A stretch of DNA of 64,000 nucleotides from Atopobium sp. ICM42b (GCA_000564995.1 JDFH01000002.1:1-64000), one strand, 5' to 3'. Counted from the first letter of the stretch, positions 24,545 to 33,679 are shown. The notes: generated by a model not told the origin, from the letters alone. Numbers and translations: made by a program.

Positions 24545-24973
24545 TTACTTCATATTTTTTGAATATATGGCGCAATTGTTGGGGGTCTCATCAACCTCAA
24601 CGGAAGAGACGGGCAAACCTTCTGCCTCAAGTTGCTCAAAGAGATACTTTGCCAGATTTTCTGCGGTTGTTCTAAACGGCAAAATAGTGAGCGAGAAACC
24701 CTCTTCTTTAAGACAGGTCAGCGTCTTTTCAGAAAGAGAACCCTCCTCAATCAAAAACGTATGATCAAGGGAATCACATAGCGCGCGGACCTTGCGCTTA
24801 AAGACACCAAAGTCCATAACCATATCTTTTTCTGTACCAGACTCACCAAGCTCTGCAGTTGAAATGCAGGCAGTCACATGCCAGCGATGACCATGCAGAT
24901 TCTCACACTTGCCGTAGTAGTTGGTAAGAAAATGCGCTGAGTCAAAGGCATATTCAGTCTTAAGCGTATACAT
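24545..24973 (-). CDS. queD: 6-carboxytetrahydropterin synthase/6-pyruvoyltetrahydropterin synthase family protein
   Basis: A 142-residue member of the QueD/PTPS family, which makes 6-carboxy-5,6,7,8-tetrahydropterin for queuosine. Zinc ligands His14 (SAHFL), His27 and His29 (HGHRW) and the catalytic Cys23 (GKCENLHGH) are present, as are LDHTFL and the C-terminal Glu strand SVEVDETP. Its start overlaps the ricT stop by one base (TAATG). No other queuosine genes are in the window, so the assignment to queuosine rather than another pterin is inferred from the Cys. Confidence 0.82.
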   Translation of the reverse strand: MYTLKTEYAFDSAHFLTNYYGKCENLHGHRWHVTACISTAELGESGTEKDMVMDFGVFKRKVRALCDSLDHTFLIEEGSLSEKTLTCLKEEGFSLTILPFRTTAENLAKYLFEQLEAEGLPVSSVEVDETPNNCAIYSKNMK

Positions 24974-26526
24974 TACTCGTTGTCCTTCGAGCCGCGACCG
25001 CGATCATCGCGTCCAGTTCTTCTATGTCTACGACGCGTAGCATTTTGTGGCTGAGCATCTCTAGATGCACCGTTAGGCGCACCGTTAGAACCAGAAGTAT
25101 TCTGTGAAGCGCTCTGGGTCTTCATGCCCGCCCTATCACCTGGACGACGAGTCCTTTTTGCACGAACTGGTGCCTGTGCCTCATCAGCTTTCTGTGGTGC
25201 CTGAGGAGCATCTGTCCTTCTAAAGCGCTTACCCTGTGGCTGCTTCTGTGCAGAAGCTGAACCCTGCTCATTCTTCTGAGGAGCCTGAGTATTTGCAACA
25301 CCTTCATCCGTTGCGTGATGACGGCGACGGGTGCGACGCAGCGTATCTGTTGAAGCATCAAAAGTACTAGAACCAGGATTTACCTGAGCGTTCTTTGAAG
25401 TTCTTACACGACGGGTGCGAGAAGAACTTTGAGCGCCTTGTTCTTCTCGAGCGTTTCTTGCTCCAGAGTTCCTAGTGTTTTCCTGCTTATTTGCAGAGTT
25501 CTGCTCAAAGCGTTCACGCTTGCGCCTTGGAGCCTCAGTCACAAAGAGATCAGGGTTAATCTCTGGTTCTTCATCAACAATCAAACCATTTGCCCTATCA
25601 AGTTCTGCCAGAGCCATCTGAACCTCAACAGATTCAAGACGCTCAAGTGCAGCGCGAGAAACGCTGTCTGGCCTGCAAGAACAGCCAAGGTCTTCCGACT
25701 TCTGCTGAGCCGCAGGAGATGTGTCCATGTCAGCAAGAGGAATACGTACCACCTTGCCACTCTCAAGACGAAGTGCAATCTCCTCTTTTGGCGTGTTGTA
25801 CTCAACAATTTTTGCCATACCCAGAGGAGTCTCAATGACAGCGTTGCGCTTTGGAGCACGGTTCTTAAAGTCGCGATAGGCTTCAAACTCATAGCGCAAG
25901 CAGCACATTAAGCGGCCACACGCACCAGAAATCTTAGTGGAGTTCAGAGGCAAATCCTGCTCTTTTGCCATACGGATGGAAACTGGCTCAAAAGAGAGAC
26001 CAAACCTTCTACAGCAGAGCTCTTGTCCACAATGACCATAGCCGCCAATAACCGCTGCTTCTTCCCTGACGCCAATCTGACGCATGTCAATGCGCTCGTG
26101 AAGCTCATGAGAAAGCTCGCGAACAAGCTGTCTAAAGTCCACACGGTCATCAGCCGAGAAGTAACACACGACCTTCTCGCCATCAAAAAGGTACTCGACG
26201 CCAATGGGCTTCATTTCAAGTTCTTCTTGAACAGCAAACTTCCTGAACACAGGAAGCGCAGCCTCGCCCTTAGCGGCAAGCTCTTCTGCGCGAGATAGGT
26301 CCTCGTCAGTTGCTACACGAACAACGTCTTTGAGCTCGGCTTTGTTTGTCTTGTACTCAAACTCCTCCTGAGAAATCTCACGAGGATCAGCAACAGCAAG
26401 ACCAATCTCTAGACCGCGCTCGGTCTGGCAGATAACGTGGTCACCTTCAAGAACGCCGGACTCCTTTGGATCAAACCAAAGGTCGCGCGCGGCGTATTCA
26501 AATTTCACCGGGACAACGGTGGGCAT
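24973..26526 (-). CDS. ricT: RicT/PSP1-domain protein with long basic C-terminal extension
   Basis: A 517-residue protein whose first 290 residues match RicT (YaaT), part of the RicAFT complex that in Bacillus carries Fe-S clusters and affects mRNA processing by RNase Y. The diagnostic cysteines are present (GHCGQELCC and GACGRLMCC). The remaining 220 residues are low-complexity and rich in Arg, Gln, Ala, Ser and Asn with RRTRRRH-like blocks, which is not typical of RicT (about 275 residues) and suggests RNA binding. AAGGAGG lies before the ATG, which overlaps holB by 22 bases. Confidence 0.88.
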   Translation of the reverse strand: MPTVVPVKFEYAARDLWFDPKESGVLEGDHVICQTERGLEIGLAVADPREISQEEFEYKTNKAELKDVVRVATDEDLSRAEELAAKGEAALPVFRKFAVQEELEMKPIGVEYLFDGEKVVCYFSADDRVDFRQLVRELSHELHERIDMRQIGVREEAAVIGGYGHCGQELCCRRFGLSFEPVSIRMAKEQDLPLNSTKISGACGRLMCCLRYEFEAYRDFKNRAPKRNAVIETPLGMAKIVEYNTPKEEIALRLESGKVVRIPLADMDTSPAAQQKSEDLGCSCRPDSVSRAALERLESVEVQMALAELDRANGLIVDEEPEINPDLFVTEAPRRKRERFEQNSANKQENTRNSGARNAREEQGAQSSSRTRRVRTSKNAQVNPGSSTFDASTDTLRRTRRRHHATDEGVANTQAPQKNEQGSASAQKQPQGKRFRRTDAPQAPQKADEAQAPVRAKRTRRPGDRAGMKTQSASQNTSGSNGAPNGASRDAQPQNATRRRHRRTGRDDRGRGSKDNE

Positions 26527-27674
26527 GTAAGTGCCTCCTTGATATGCAGCAGCATAACCTCAAGGGTTAGCTGGGGAGAAACAGAGCGGTCCAGGTTGTA
26601 TTGAGCCTCTTGCACCGCAGTAAGAGCCCCCAAAACACCCTGGGTATGAGTTTGAGATGCAACGCGGTCAATAATGCCTGCTGCATCCGTATTTACTATT
26701 TCTTCATCAACCGCTTCGCAACATAAAAGTACGTCGCGAAGAAGCGATTCCAGAATTGCCAACATTTCTATGATACCCGAACGCTCGCGCGCTGTGAGTT
26801 CTCGCTTATTTGCCGCCTCAACCTGCTTTAACGCAGCGCTGGTAAGAAAGTCTTCATTTTGAGCAAGCGCCTCTTCTTGGGCACGTCTTACGTCACCAAG
26901 AGGAATTTTTGCAGCTTCTATCAGCTCTTTTGCGGAAGTGAGTACATCCCACGAGTCATTTCTGAGCAGATTGCCAAAAACATCAATGAGCTGTCTGCGA
27001 ATGTTTTTTCGCGTAGAAGACTGCAAAAACTCCACAGCTCTACCAGGGGTTCCTGTTGCTGCAAGCGCAATACGAGCTTCCTGCTCTGTAGCGGAAATCT
27101 CTCGCATAATAGCGGCTTTAGCAGCAGCGTCAGTGAGTGTTCTAAACGCAACTACCTGACAACGAGAAACAATGGTGGGAAGCACCGCAGAAGAAGAACG
27201 TGCAGACAGAATAAAGATGGTGTCTGCAGGTGGCTCTTCAATAGTTTTGAGCAGTGCATTTGCAGAATTTTCTCTGAGCAAATCAGCGCGGTCAATCACG
27301 TAAATCTTATGAGTCGAGCGCATGGGCGCCAGACTAACATCAGCGATGAGCTGACGAATCTGCTCAATGAGGTAGCCATTTGCGGAGGCTGGGGCAAGTA
27401 CGTGAACGTCAGGGTGAGTACCGCGAGAAATACGAATGCAGTCGTCACAGGCAGCGTCACCGCCCTGAGCACAGAGAACACACTGCGCCAGAGCTTTGGC
27501 TGCAAGACCTTTTCCAGAGCCAGGAGCTCCTACAAACAGATAGGCGTGGCCAAGCTTGTGCTCATGAAGTGCGCGTGCAAGCAGATTTTGAACTTGAGGT
27601 TGATCCTGAAGACGGGTAAGTGCCTGAGGAAGTGGATAGGTGCTATGAGTAGTATGTGTGCTCTCTTGAGTCAT
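26505..27674 (-). CDS. holB: DNA polymerase III delta' subunit
   Basis: A clamp-loader subunit of about 389 residues: Walker A GAPGSGKGLAAKAL, the zinc cysteines CVLCAQGGDAACDDC, DRADLLRENSANALLKTIEEPP and ILSARSS ... TIVSRCQ with the SRC motif. Gene order tmk-holB-ricT supports the assignment. Two starts are possible: ATG at 27674 (chosen, eight bases after the tmk stop) or GTG at 27698, which overlaps tmk by 17 bases; neither has a strong ribosome-binding site, so coupling to tmk is likely. Confidence 0.9.
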   Translation of the reverse strand: MTQESTHTTHSTYPLPQALTRLQDQPQVQNLLARALHEHKLGHAYLFVGAPGSGKGLAAKALAQCVLCAQGGDAACDDCIRISRGTHPDVHVLAPASANGYLIEQIRQLIADVSLAPMRSTHKIYVIDRADLLRENSANALLKTIEEPPADTIFILSARSSSAVLPTIVSRCQVVAFRTLTDAAAKAAIMREISATEQEARIALAATGTPGRAVEFLQSSTRKNIRRQLIDVFGNLLRNDSWDVLTSAKELIEAAKIPLGDVRRAQEEALAQNEDFLTSAALKQVEAANKRELTARERSGIIEMLAILESLLRDVLLCCEAVDEEIVNTDAAGIIDRVASQTHTQGVLGALTAVQEAQYNLDRSVSPQLTLEVMLLHIKEALTCPPLSR

Positions 27675-27681
27675 AAACGCA

Positions 27682-28341
27682 TCACTCACCAAGCTCACAA
27701 ATACCAGGAATAAGATCTGCTAATAGCTGACGAGTACGTGCGCGAACCTCATCAATGCTTCCATCTGCATCTACAGCTTTTACACGCTCTGGCTCATTTT
27801 GCAGAAGTTGCTTATAACCAGCAAAAACTCGCTCCTGGAAGGCAACACCTTCTGCTTCTAGTCTATCGGCGTCATTTTGCGTAGCACGCGCATGAGCAAC
27901 CGTTGGCTCAAGCATAAAGACAAGGGTTCTATCAGGAGAAACCCCACAGCTTCCCAAGCGATTTGCACGGTGCACGAGGTCTGTATCAAGACCGCGACCA
28001 GCTGCTTGATAGGCAAAGGTGGAGTCATAGAAGCGATCACACAAGACAACTTTGCCCGCAGCTAGAGCTGGTCGGATAACCTCTCCTACCAGCTGGGCAC
28101 GACTTGCTTCATAGAGCAACAGCTCACACTCATCGCACATCATGCCGTTTTCTGGATTAAGCACCACGCCTCTAATCTGCTCAGAAATAGCAGTGCCGCC
28201 AGGCTCACGAACAAAAACCACATCAAAGCCAAGAGCTTCAAGATCTTCTCGCAGAAGAGAAGCTTGTGTTGACTTGCCACAGCCATCAACGCCTTCAAGC
28301 GTGATAAACAAGCCCTGTGATGTACGTGCGTCTTTGTTCAT
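27682..28341 (-). CDS. tmk: Thymidylate kinase
   Basis: A 219-residue dTMP kinase converting dTMP to dTDP: P-loop EGVDGCGKST, FVREPGGTAISEQIR (the DR/E motif region) and DRFYDSTFAYQAAGRG. I chose the ATG at 28341, preceded by GGGAGGGA. The frame stays open upstream to 28440, but those residues do not resemble the family. First gene of the tmk-holB-ricT-queD operon, downstream of the topA terminator. Confidence 0.93.
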   Translation of the reverse strand: MNKDARTSQGLFITLEGVDGCGKSTQASLLREDLEALGFDVVFVREPGGTAISEQIRGVVLNPENGMMCDECELLLYEASRAQLVGEVIRPALAAGKVVLCDRFYDSTFAYQAAGRGLDTDLVHRANRLGSCGVSPDRTLVFMLEPTVAHARATQNDADRLEAEGVAFQERVFAGYKQLLQNEPERVKAVDADGSIDEVRARTRQLLADLIPGICELGE

Positions 28342-28498
28342 GCTTCCCTCCCTCTTAACTATCTCACGATACAGGCAGATTGTGTTTCTCGCCATGAATA
28401 TTCTAAAGGTTTTGCGCATTTCCACATGAAGAGTGCTCAAAAATGGGTAAAAATACGTATGGAGCGGGCGTTGGAGAGGGACGCTCGTTCTTCCGAAA

Positions 28499-28522
28499 AC
28501 GGTGCACCTCTCGATGCACCGT
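28499..28522 (-). terminator. topA terminator
   Basis: ACGGTGCA and TGCACCGT form a perfect eight-base stem around an eight-base loop. On the minus strand it is followed by TTTTC. It lies just past the topA stop at 28530. Confidence 0.75.
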
Positions 28523-28529
28523 CATACGT

Positions 28530-31043
28530 TTACTTTTTTGCTGCCTTGGTGGATTTGGTGCTCTTAGTACTCTTACGAGCGCCTCTACGCGAGGCAGTTT
28601 TCTTTTCTTTACCAGGGCAATCGTAGTTTGGACAGAGCTTCCAAGGACCACGCTGAGTAGTAACAACCACCATAGGAGCGCCGCAATCTGGACAGACTTC
28701 ATCGGTCTTCTCGAGCTTTCCACGAGCAGGCAGAGGATAGCTGGTCTCACACTCCTCGTAGTTGGTGCAGCGAATAAAGCGCTTACCCGTACGCTCTGAC
28801 TTGTGGGCCACCAGGTCCCCATGCTTGCCATTGGCCTTGCAGGTTGGGCACTCGCCCACAATAAGATCTGGCTCTGCGTTTGTAGGACAAGCAGGATTAA
28901 TGCAAGTCTCATACGCACGCTGTCTAAACGGCTGAACCTTTACGCGAGGAGCACCGCACTCTGGGCAAACACCGGCCTCTCCCTCAAGCGGCTCAACGCG
29001 TCCCTGAGGCAGTGGATAAGTAACATCGCAATCTGGCCAACCCATACAGCCAACAAAGCTTCCACGAGTCTTCAGGGAGCTCTTAGCAACCAAGTCTTTG
29101 CCGCACTTAGGGCAGGTTCCCACCTTTGCGTCAGCAGTAACTGCATCAGCAATGGCCTCAGACAGATCTTCTTTGTGGTCAATGAGCGTATCAATCATGC
29201 CTGCAAGCAGGGCTCTTGAGTGGGTAACAACGCCATCACGTGTATCTTTACCCTCAGCAACGCTTGTCATATCGGACTCAAGCTCTGCCGTCATATCAGG
29301 CGAGGTAATGTGTGGTGCAAACTGCGAGAGCGCATCAACAATTGCCATACCAAGCTGACTTGGCTCAACAGGATCATTCTTGAGATATTTACGCTGGTAG
29401 AGCGTATCAATAATAGAAGCACGCGTGGACTTTGTGCCAAGACCGCGCTTCTCCATCTCTTGAATAAGCTTACCCTGGCTGTAGCGAGCAGGTGGCTCTG
29501 TCTGCTTTGCATCAAGCGACAAAGACTGAATGGAGACAATCTCTCCCTCGCCGACATCAGGAATTTGATCGTCTTTCTTAAGGCCAAAGGGATAAATCTC
29601 TCTAAAGCCTGGCTCTGCCAGTACGGTTCCATTTGCAACAAAGGGCTGACCAGCAACATCAAGCGTAATCTTGGTGCCACTCATAGTAGCCGGACCCATA
29701 AGAGTTGCAAGGAATCTACGAGCAATTAAGTTATAAAGCTTCCAAGCTGCAGGCTGCAAAGCATCTGGATTTGCTGCTGCCGTTGGATAAATTGGTGGGT
29801 GGTCAGTAGACTCCTGCTTGCCACGAGTAGCGTGAAGCTTTGGCTGACCCAAAAGCTTTTTGCAGGTAGGAGCATACTGAGGAACTGCAGACAGCGTACG
29901 GACACAATCCTTCAAGTCAAGCGAACTTGGATAGACGGTGTTATCAACACGCGGGTATGAAATCAAACCGTCCATGTAAAGAGACTCTGCCAAACGCATA
30001 GTTCTAGCTGGCGAGATACCCTCTGCAGCTGCAGCTGCCTGGAGCGACGTGGTGTTAAATGGAGCTGGTGGCTGCTGCTTTCTGCTACGGGACTCAATCT
30101 GGACAACCGTTGCCTGCGTCTGATCTTTAACAACTGCGTAAGCTGCGTCTGCTTCCACTTGATCCCAAAACCTTGCGGTCTGGTGAACCATCTTAAAGGT
30201 TGCTTCCGCATCATCTTCAGGGGCAGCAACACCAGAAATAACCCAATAGTCTTCTGGCTTAAATGCCAGGCGCTCACGCTCGCGCTCAACAACAAGTGCC
30301 AGCGTAGGAGTCTGAACACGACCAGCAGAGCGTGTATTACCCAAACCGCCAAAGCGAGCGGTGGTCAGATAACGGGTCAGTACGGCACCCCAAATAAGGT
30401 CGATATACTGTCTGGACTCACCTGCTGCAGCCAAGTTGTAATCAAGGTCCACCAGGTTATTGAAGGCGGTCTCAATCTCTGTCTTGGTAAAGGCAGAGTA
30501 GCGAGCACGAAATACCGCCAGATTAGGATTAACCGAGAGGACTTGTGCCAATGCATCAGAGCCAATAAGCTCTCCCTCGCGGTCAAAGTCTGTACCAATA
30601 ATGACAGACTCTGCCTTCTTAGCAAGGTTCTTGAGGGCGCGAATAATCTCTTTTTCTGCAGGTTGTTTATCTACAGGAGCCCAAATCAAATAGGGCAAGC
30701 TTGGGATTTTCCAGCCCTTAAGGTCAACGCCATCTGCCATAAAAGGCTTGCGCTTAACCTTGTACGGGGGGCGCTCAAGACCATCTGGAACATCTGCAGG
30801 AAGATGCTCCCCTTCTGCAGTTTCTCCGTACCAGCCCTCTTCCTTGTCAAACTTGAGAGCCAAAGGAAAATCCGGCTGCAGAATATGACCGCGAAGACCA
30901 ATAGCAACATGGTCTTCTCCGCCGCGTCTAAAACGATAAACAGGAGTGTTGTATACCTTGTCTGCCTCAGGTTTACCCGATTCAGACAAAAGGCGAGCAA
31001 TCTGCTGCGCTGCGTCGTTTTTCTCGGTAACAACTAGAATCAA
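28530..31043 (-). CDS. topA: DNA topoisomerase I (type IA) with four C-terminal zinc ribbons
   Basis: An 837-residue enzyme that relaxes negative supercoils. The N-terminal TOPRIM domain (IIGTDFDREGELIG) is followed by the IA core with catalytic Tyr near 360 in GLISYPRVDN, a form closer to archaeal-type topoisomerases than to the usual bacterial YMRTDS. Four Cys4 modules follow (CPKCG ... CMGWPDC, CPECG ... CINPAC, CPTC ... CTNYEEC, CPDCG ... CPNYDC), then a Lys/Ser/Thr tail (KSTKSTKST). The start is TTG at 31043 with GGAGAG at a good distance. Confidence 0.92.
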   Translation of the reverse strand: MILVVTEKNDAAQQIARLLSESGKPEADKVYNTPVYRFRRGGEDHVAIGLRGHILQPDFPLALKFDKEEGWYGETAEGEHLPADVPDGLERPPYKVKRKPFMADGVDLKGWKIPSLPYLIWAPVDKQPAEKEIIRALKNLAKKAESVIIGTDFDREGELIGSDALAQVLSVNPNLAVFRARYSAFTKTEIETAFNNLVDLDYNLAAAGESRQYIDLIWGAVLTRYLTTARFGGLGNTRSAGRVQTPTLALVVERERERLAFKPEDYWVISGVAAPEDDAEATFKMVHQTARFWDQVEADAAYAVVKDQTQATVVQIESRSRKQQPPAPFNTTSLQAAAAAEGISPARTMRLAESLYMDGLISYPRVDNTVYPSSLDLKDCVRTLSAVPQYAPTCKKLLGQPKLHATRGKQESTDHPPIYPTAAANPDALQPAAWKLYNLIARRFLATLMGPATMSGTKITLDVAGQPFVANGTVLAEPGFREIYPFGLKKDDQIPDVGEGEIVSIQSLSLDAKQTEPPARYSQGKLIQEMEKRGLGTKSTRASIIDTLYQRKYLKNDPVEPSQLGMAIVDALSQFAPHITSPDMTAELESDMTSVAEGKDTRDGVVTHSRALLAGMIDTLIDHKEDLSEAIADAVTADAKVGTCPKCGKDLVAKSSLKTRGSFVGCMGWPDCDVTYPLPQGRVEPLEGEAGVCPECGAPRVKVQPFRQRAYETCINPACPTNAEPDLIVGECPTCKANGKHGDLVAHKSERTGKRFIRCTNYEECETSYPLPARGKLEKTDEVCPDCGAPMVVVTTQRGPWKLCPNYDCPGKEKKTASRRGARKSTKSTKSTKAAKK

Positions 31044-31076
31044 AGAACAACACTCTCCAAAGTAAAGGCGAAATTA

Positions 31077-31865
31077 CTAGATTTTGTCCAGCTCATGCTG
31101 CTCGTAGTCCTCGCGGCTCCACTTAAGAGCAGCCTTGCCATCACGGGCAATAATGACGTAACGAGCAACTGCCAGAGCAACTTCGTACAGCAGGATAAGA
31201 GCTGCAAACATCAAAATCATGGTGACAGGCGATGCATCAGGAGTGACTACTGCAGAAAGAATCATCAGACCAACATAGACGTAGCGCCACTGCTCACGCA
31301 TGTCCTTGTAAGGAACAAGGTGAAGAATAGCCAGGTAGAAGATGACCAGTGGAAGCTGGAACGCAACGCCAAAGCCAATCTCAAACATCATAATAATGTT
31401 GAGATAATCGCTTGCTTCGTTAATGGTTCCTGCAAACTCCTGCGACTGGCCAATCATCCAACCAATTGCAGTGTTCAAAATGATGAAGTAGCAAAACAGC
31501 ATACCCAAGAAGAAAAGGGTGATCATAGCGGCTACGGTAGGTACAACCCACTTGCGCTCTTTAGCATTGAGCGCAGGCAAGAAGAAAGCCATAATCTCCC
31601 AGATGATAATAGGTGTGCAGATAATCACCGAGAAGAAGAAAGCTACCTTAAACCTGATACTAAAGCCGCCAAGGACCGAGATAACCGTAAGCTTACCATC
31701 GGTCAAAAACTCCCTGATAGGGTCAATCAAGATCTCAATCAATGCAGGTGTTGCAAAATAAATAATGATTGCAGTAACAAAAAGCGAAACCACCACAATG
31801 GTCACGCGGCGACGGAGTTCTCCCAGGTGATCAAAAAGTGGCATACGAGCTGGAGTAATAGGCAT
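31077..31865 (-). CDS. tatC: Sec-independent protein translocase TatC
   Basis: A 262-residue integral membrane protein with six hydrophobic segments and the family start PLFDHLGELRRR, the receptor site for twin-arginine signal peptides. A conserved Glu-containing region (FEIGFGVAFQLP) is present. It lies 18 bases downstream of tatB. The start codon is uncertain: ATG at 31865 lacks a clear ribosome-binding site, and an ATG at 31844 is also possible. One likely substrate, the PcsB-like hydrolase with a twin-arginine leader, is encoded at 9636-10877. Confidence 0.92.
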   Translation of the reverse strand: MPITPARMPLFDHLGELRRRVTIVVVSLFVTAIIIYFATPALIEILIDPIREFLTDGKLTVISVLGGFSIRFKVAFFFSVIICTPIIIWEIMAFFLPALNAKERKWVVPTVAAMITLFFLGMLFCYFIILNTAIGWMIGQSQEFAGTINEASDYLNIIMMFEIGFGVAFQLPLVIFYLAILHLVPYKDMREQWRYVYVGLMILSAVVTPDASPVTMILMFAALILLYEVALAVARYVIIARDGKAALKWSREDYEQHELDKI

Positions 31866-31883
31866 TACACACGAAAGCTGGAC

Positions 31884-32507
31884 TTATGCGTCCTGGCTTT
31901 CTCCCTCCTCTCCAGCAACTTCTTCTTTCTTGTCTTCTGCCATAGAGCGAGAAGAACGTGCAGATCCAAGGTTATAGAGGTCTTTTGCAGATGGAGCTGC
32001 AACAGAAGTTTCTTCTGCAGCCTTAGGTGCCACGTGTTTAGTTACCTCTGTAGAATCATCGGAGAAAGCAACAGAAGACGTAGCTTGTGGTGCAGCAGCA
32101 GGAGCTTCTTCAGCAGAAGCGGCCTCTGGCTGCTCAGCCTCCTGGGTCTGCTCAGCTTGCTTACTCTGCTCAGCAGCCTCAGCGGCAGCCTTCTCAGCTG
32201 CCTCGCGCTCCTCCTTGAGACGAGCACGACGCTCAGCAAAGGTCTCCTGATGGTCAGTATCCTCGCGGTCAGCATCAGATGCAGCATTTTTGAGCTGCTC
32301 GGAGCGCTTGGGCTTCTCGTGAAGTGCATCCGCTGCAGGGTCAAGTAAGTCTGCACGGACAACTTTATTAAAGCCTTCTTGCGCGTTCTGGAACTGTCTA
32401 AGAGCACGGCCAAGCGTGCGACCCATACCAGGTAATTTATCAGGACCAAATACTAAAAATGCAAAGAGCAAAATTAGTACGAGCTCTGTTTCTCCAATGC
32501 CAAACAC
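31884..32507 (-). CDS. tatB: TatA/TatB-family translocase subunit
   Basis: A 207-residue protein with one N-terminal membrane helix (ETELVLILLFAFLVFGPDKLP), the conserved Gly-Pro hinge and an amphipathic helix. A long Ala/Glu/Gln-rich acidic tail follows. I place the start at the GTG at 32507 (VFGIGETEL), with AAAGG eight bases upstream; the frame stays open to 32579, but those residues are unlike the family. Length and tail favour TatB over TatA. No separate tatA is in this window. Confidence 0.85.
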   Translation of the reverse strand: MFGIGETELVLILLFAFLVFGPDKLPGMGRTLGRALRQFQNAQEGFNKVVRADLLDPAADALHEKPKRSEQLKNAASDADREDTDHQETFAERRARLKEEREAAEKAAAEAAEQSKQAEQTQEAEQPEAASAEEAPAAAPQATSSVAFSDDSTEVTKHVAPKAAEETSVAAPSAKDLYNLGSARSSRSMAEDKKEEVAGEEGESQDA

Positions 32508-32536
32508 AAGCAATACCTTTCTGGAACAAACATAAA

Positions 32537-32568
32537 CAAGCTCTTTGAACCGTTTCTCAAAGAGCTTG
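32537..32568 (-). terminator. Terminator between the STAS gene and tatB
   Basis: CAAGCTCTTTGA (32537-32548) and TCAAAGAGCTTG (32557-32568) form a perfect 12-base stem with an eight-base loop. It lies 14 bases past the STAS stop. The tail on the minus strand is TTTATG, so termination may be partial, leaving some read-through to tatBC. Confidence 0.65.
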
Positions 32569-32581
32569 CAAGTTACCAAAC

Positions 32582-32893
32582 CTACTTGCGAACGTTAAGG
32601 TCTTTATCGACCCCAAGAAGCGAAAAGACACGCTCCACGTTTTTCTGAGGATTTGCAACAACAAGCACAGAACCACTCTCTTGTGCTCGATGTGCGGCAC
32701 CCACTAAAACGCCAATGCCCGTCGAATCAATATAAGCTACCTCAGCAAAATCAGCTTCAACTTCTTTTGCTCCATCGGCGAGCGCAGTATCCAAAGCATC
32801 ACGAAGCTCAGAGGCGTTTGATACGTCTACCTCGCCCTCAATGCGAATAATGGCCTTTGTATCTGTAATTTCAGAGCTTATCTCTAGTGCCAT
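32582..32893 (-). CDS. STAS-domain anti-sigma factor antagonist-like protein
   Basis: A 103-residue single STAS domain like SpoIIAA/RsbV, which is switched by phosphorylation of a conserved Ser and frees a sigma factor from its anti-sigma kinase. The Ser is present at 57 in AYIDSTGIGVLVGA. No anti-sigma kinase, phosphatase or sigma factor gene is adjacent, so the partners lie elsewhere. Strong AAGGAGG at the start. It follows the TPR protein gene by nine bases. Confidence 0.85.
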   Translation of the reverse strand: MALEISSEITDTKAIIRIEGEVDVSNASELRDALDTALADGAKEVEADFAEVAYIDSTGIGVLVGAAHRAQESGSVLVVANPQKNVERVFSLLGVDKDLNVRK

Positions 32894-32902
32894 AACTCCT
32901 CC

Positions 32903-33679
32903 TTACTTGGTGTTATTTGAAGAGGTAGAGGTGTTTCCGTTTAATGCATCAAGAACTTTCTGTGCATTATCCCTCACACCGGCGCTATTATCGGAATCCT
33001 TTTCAATTGCCTTCTGCAGTGCCTCTTTTGCAAGATCTACTTGATCAGTAACACGATACATCATTCCCAAATTAAGCCAACCGTTAGCATAGTCTGGAGA
33101 GCGATCTGTTACTGCTTTAAGCGCCTCAACGGCACCCGTTTGGTCTCCTGCATAGAACTGCGCAATAGCCCTGTCAACACGAACCTCATCAGAATCATTT
33201 GAAGCAAGATACGTATCGTACTCGGCAATTGCCTTGTTAATCAGCTGTAAAGACTGCTTCTGAACAGAATCGTCTTGAGAGGAGCTCTTAAGTGCCATTC
33301 CCCAGCCTAGATACGTACGAGCCAAATCAAGATGTGCTGGTAGATTATCTGGATTGGACTGAATAGCAGACTCTTTTTCTTCTGCCTGTTTCTGATAGAC
33401 CTGGTTAATAGCCTCAGGAGAATTCTGCTGAGTCTGATTCTGCTTTTGAGAGTTAGAGAAAATGCTGGCCAGGGAAGGCAGCATCATAGAAATAGCAATA
33501 AAGAGCGAGAATACGCCAATAGCAATCTTCATGCCTGTAGAAGGACCTGGTTTTTTAGGAGCCTCATCGGGCTTGCGGTCCTTTGCCTTCTTTTTTGCGG
33601 TCTGGTTTGCCATAGCAACCAGCTCTTTTTCTGCCTTCTGTTCTGGTGTAAGTTCTGGCTTTGAAGTATTAGTTGGCAT
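32903..33679 (-). CDS. Membrane-anchored tetratricopeptide-repeat protein
   Basis: A 258-residue protein with a charged N-terminal cytoplasmic part, one membrane helix near 50-70 (MKIAIGVFSLFIAISMMLP) and two or three TPR units at about 110-250. The clearest reads DYANGWLNLGMMYRVTDQVD. TPR domains mediate protein contacts; the partner is unknown. The spacing to the STAS gene suggests co-transcription. I do not assign a function. Confidence 0.75.
   Translation of the reverse strand: MPTNTSKPELTPEQKAEKELVAMANQTAKKKAKDRKPDEAPKKPGPSTGMKIAIGVFSLFIAISMMLPSLASIFSNSQKQNQTQQNSPEAINQVYQKQAEEKESAIQSNPDNLPAHLDLARTYLGWGMALKSSSQDDSVQKQSLQLINKAIAEYDTYLASNDSDEVRVDRAIAQFYAGDQTGAVEALKAVTDRSPDYANGWLNLGMMYRVTDQVDLAKEALQKAIEKDSDNSAGVRDNAQKVLDALNGNTSTSSNNTK

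Noticed and set aside
26859..27713. 284-codon plus-strand open frame
   Set aside because: Antisense to holB, whose clamp-loader motifs are unambiguous; the translated product is Ser/Cys/Arg-rich and protein-unlike.
30159..31037. 292-codon plus-strand open frame
   Set aside because: Antisense to the topoisomerase TOPRIM domain; no ribosome-binding site and no recognisable motif.
31095..32348. 417-codon plus-strand open frame
   Set aside because: Spans the antisense of tatC and tatB; the Ser/Leu/Arg runs mirror the Ala/Glu/Gln tail of TatB.
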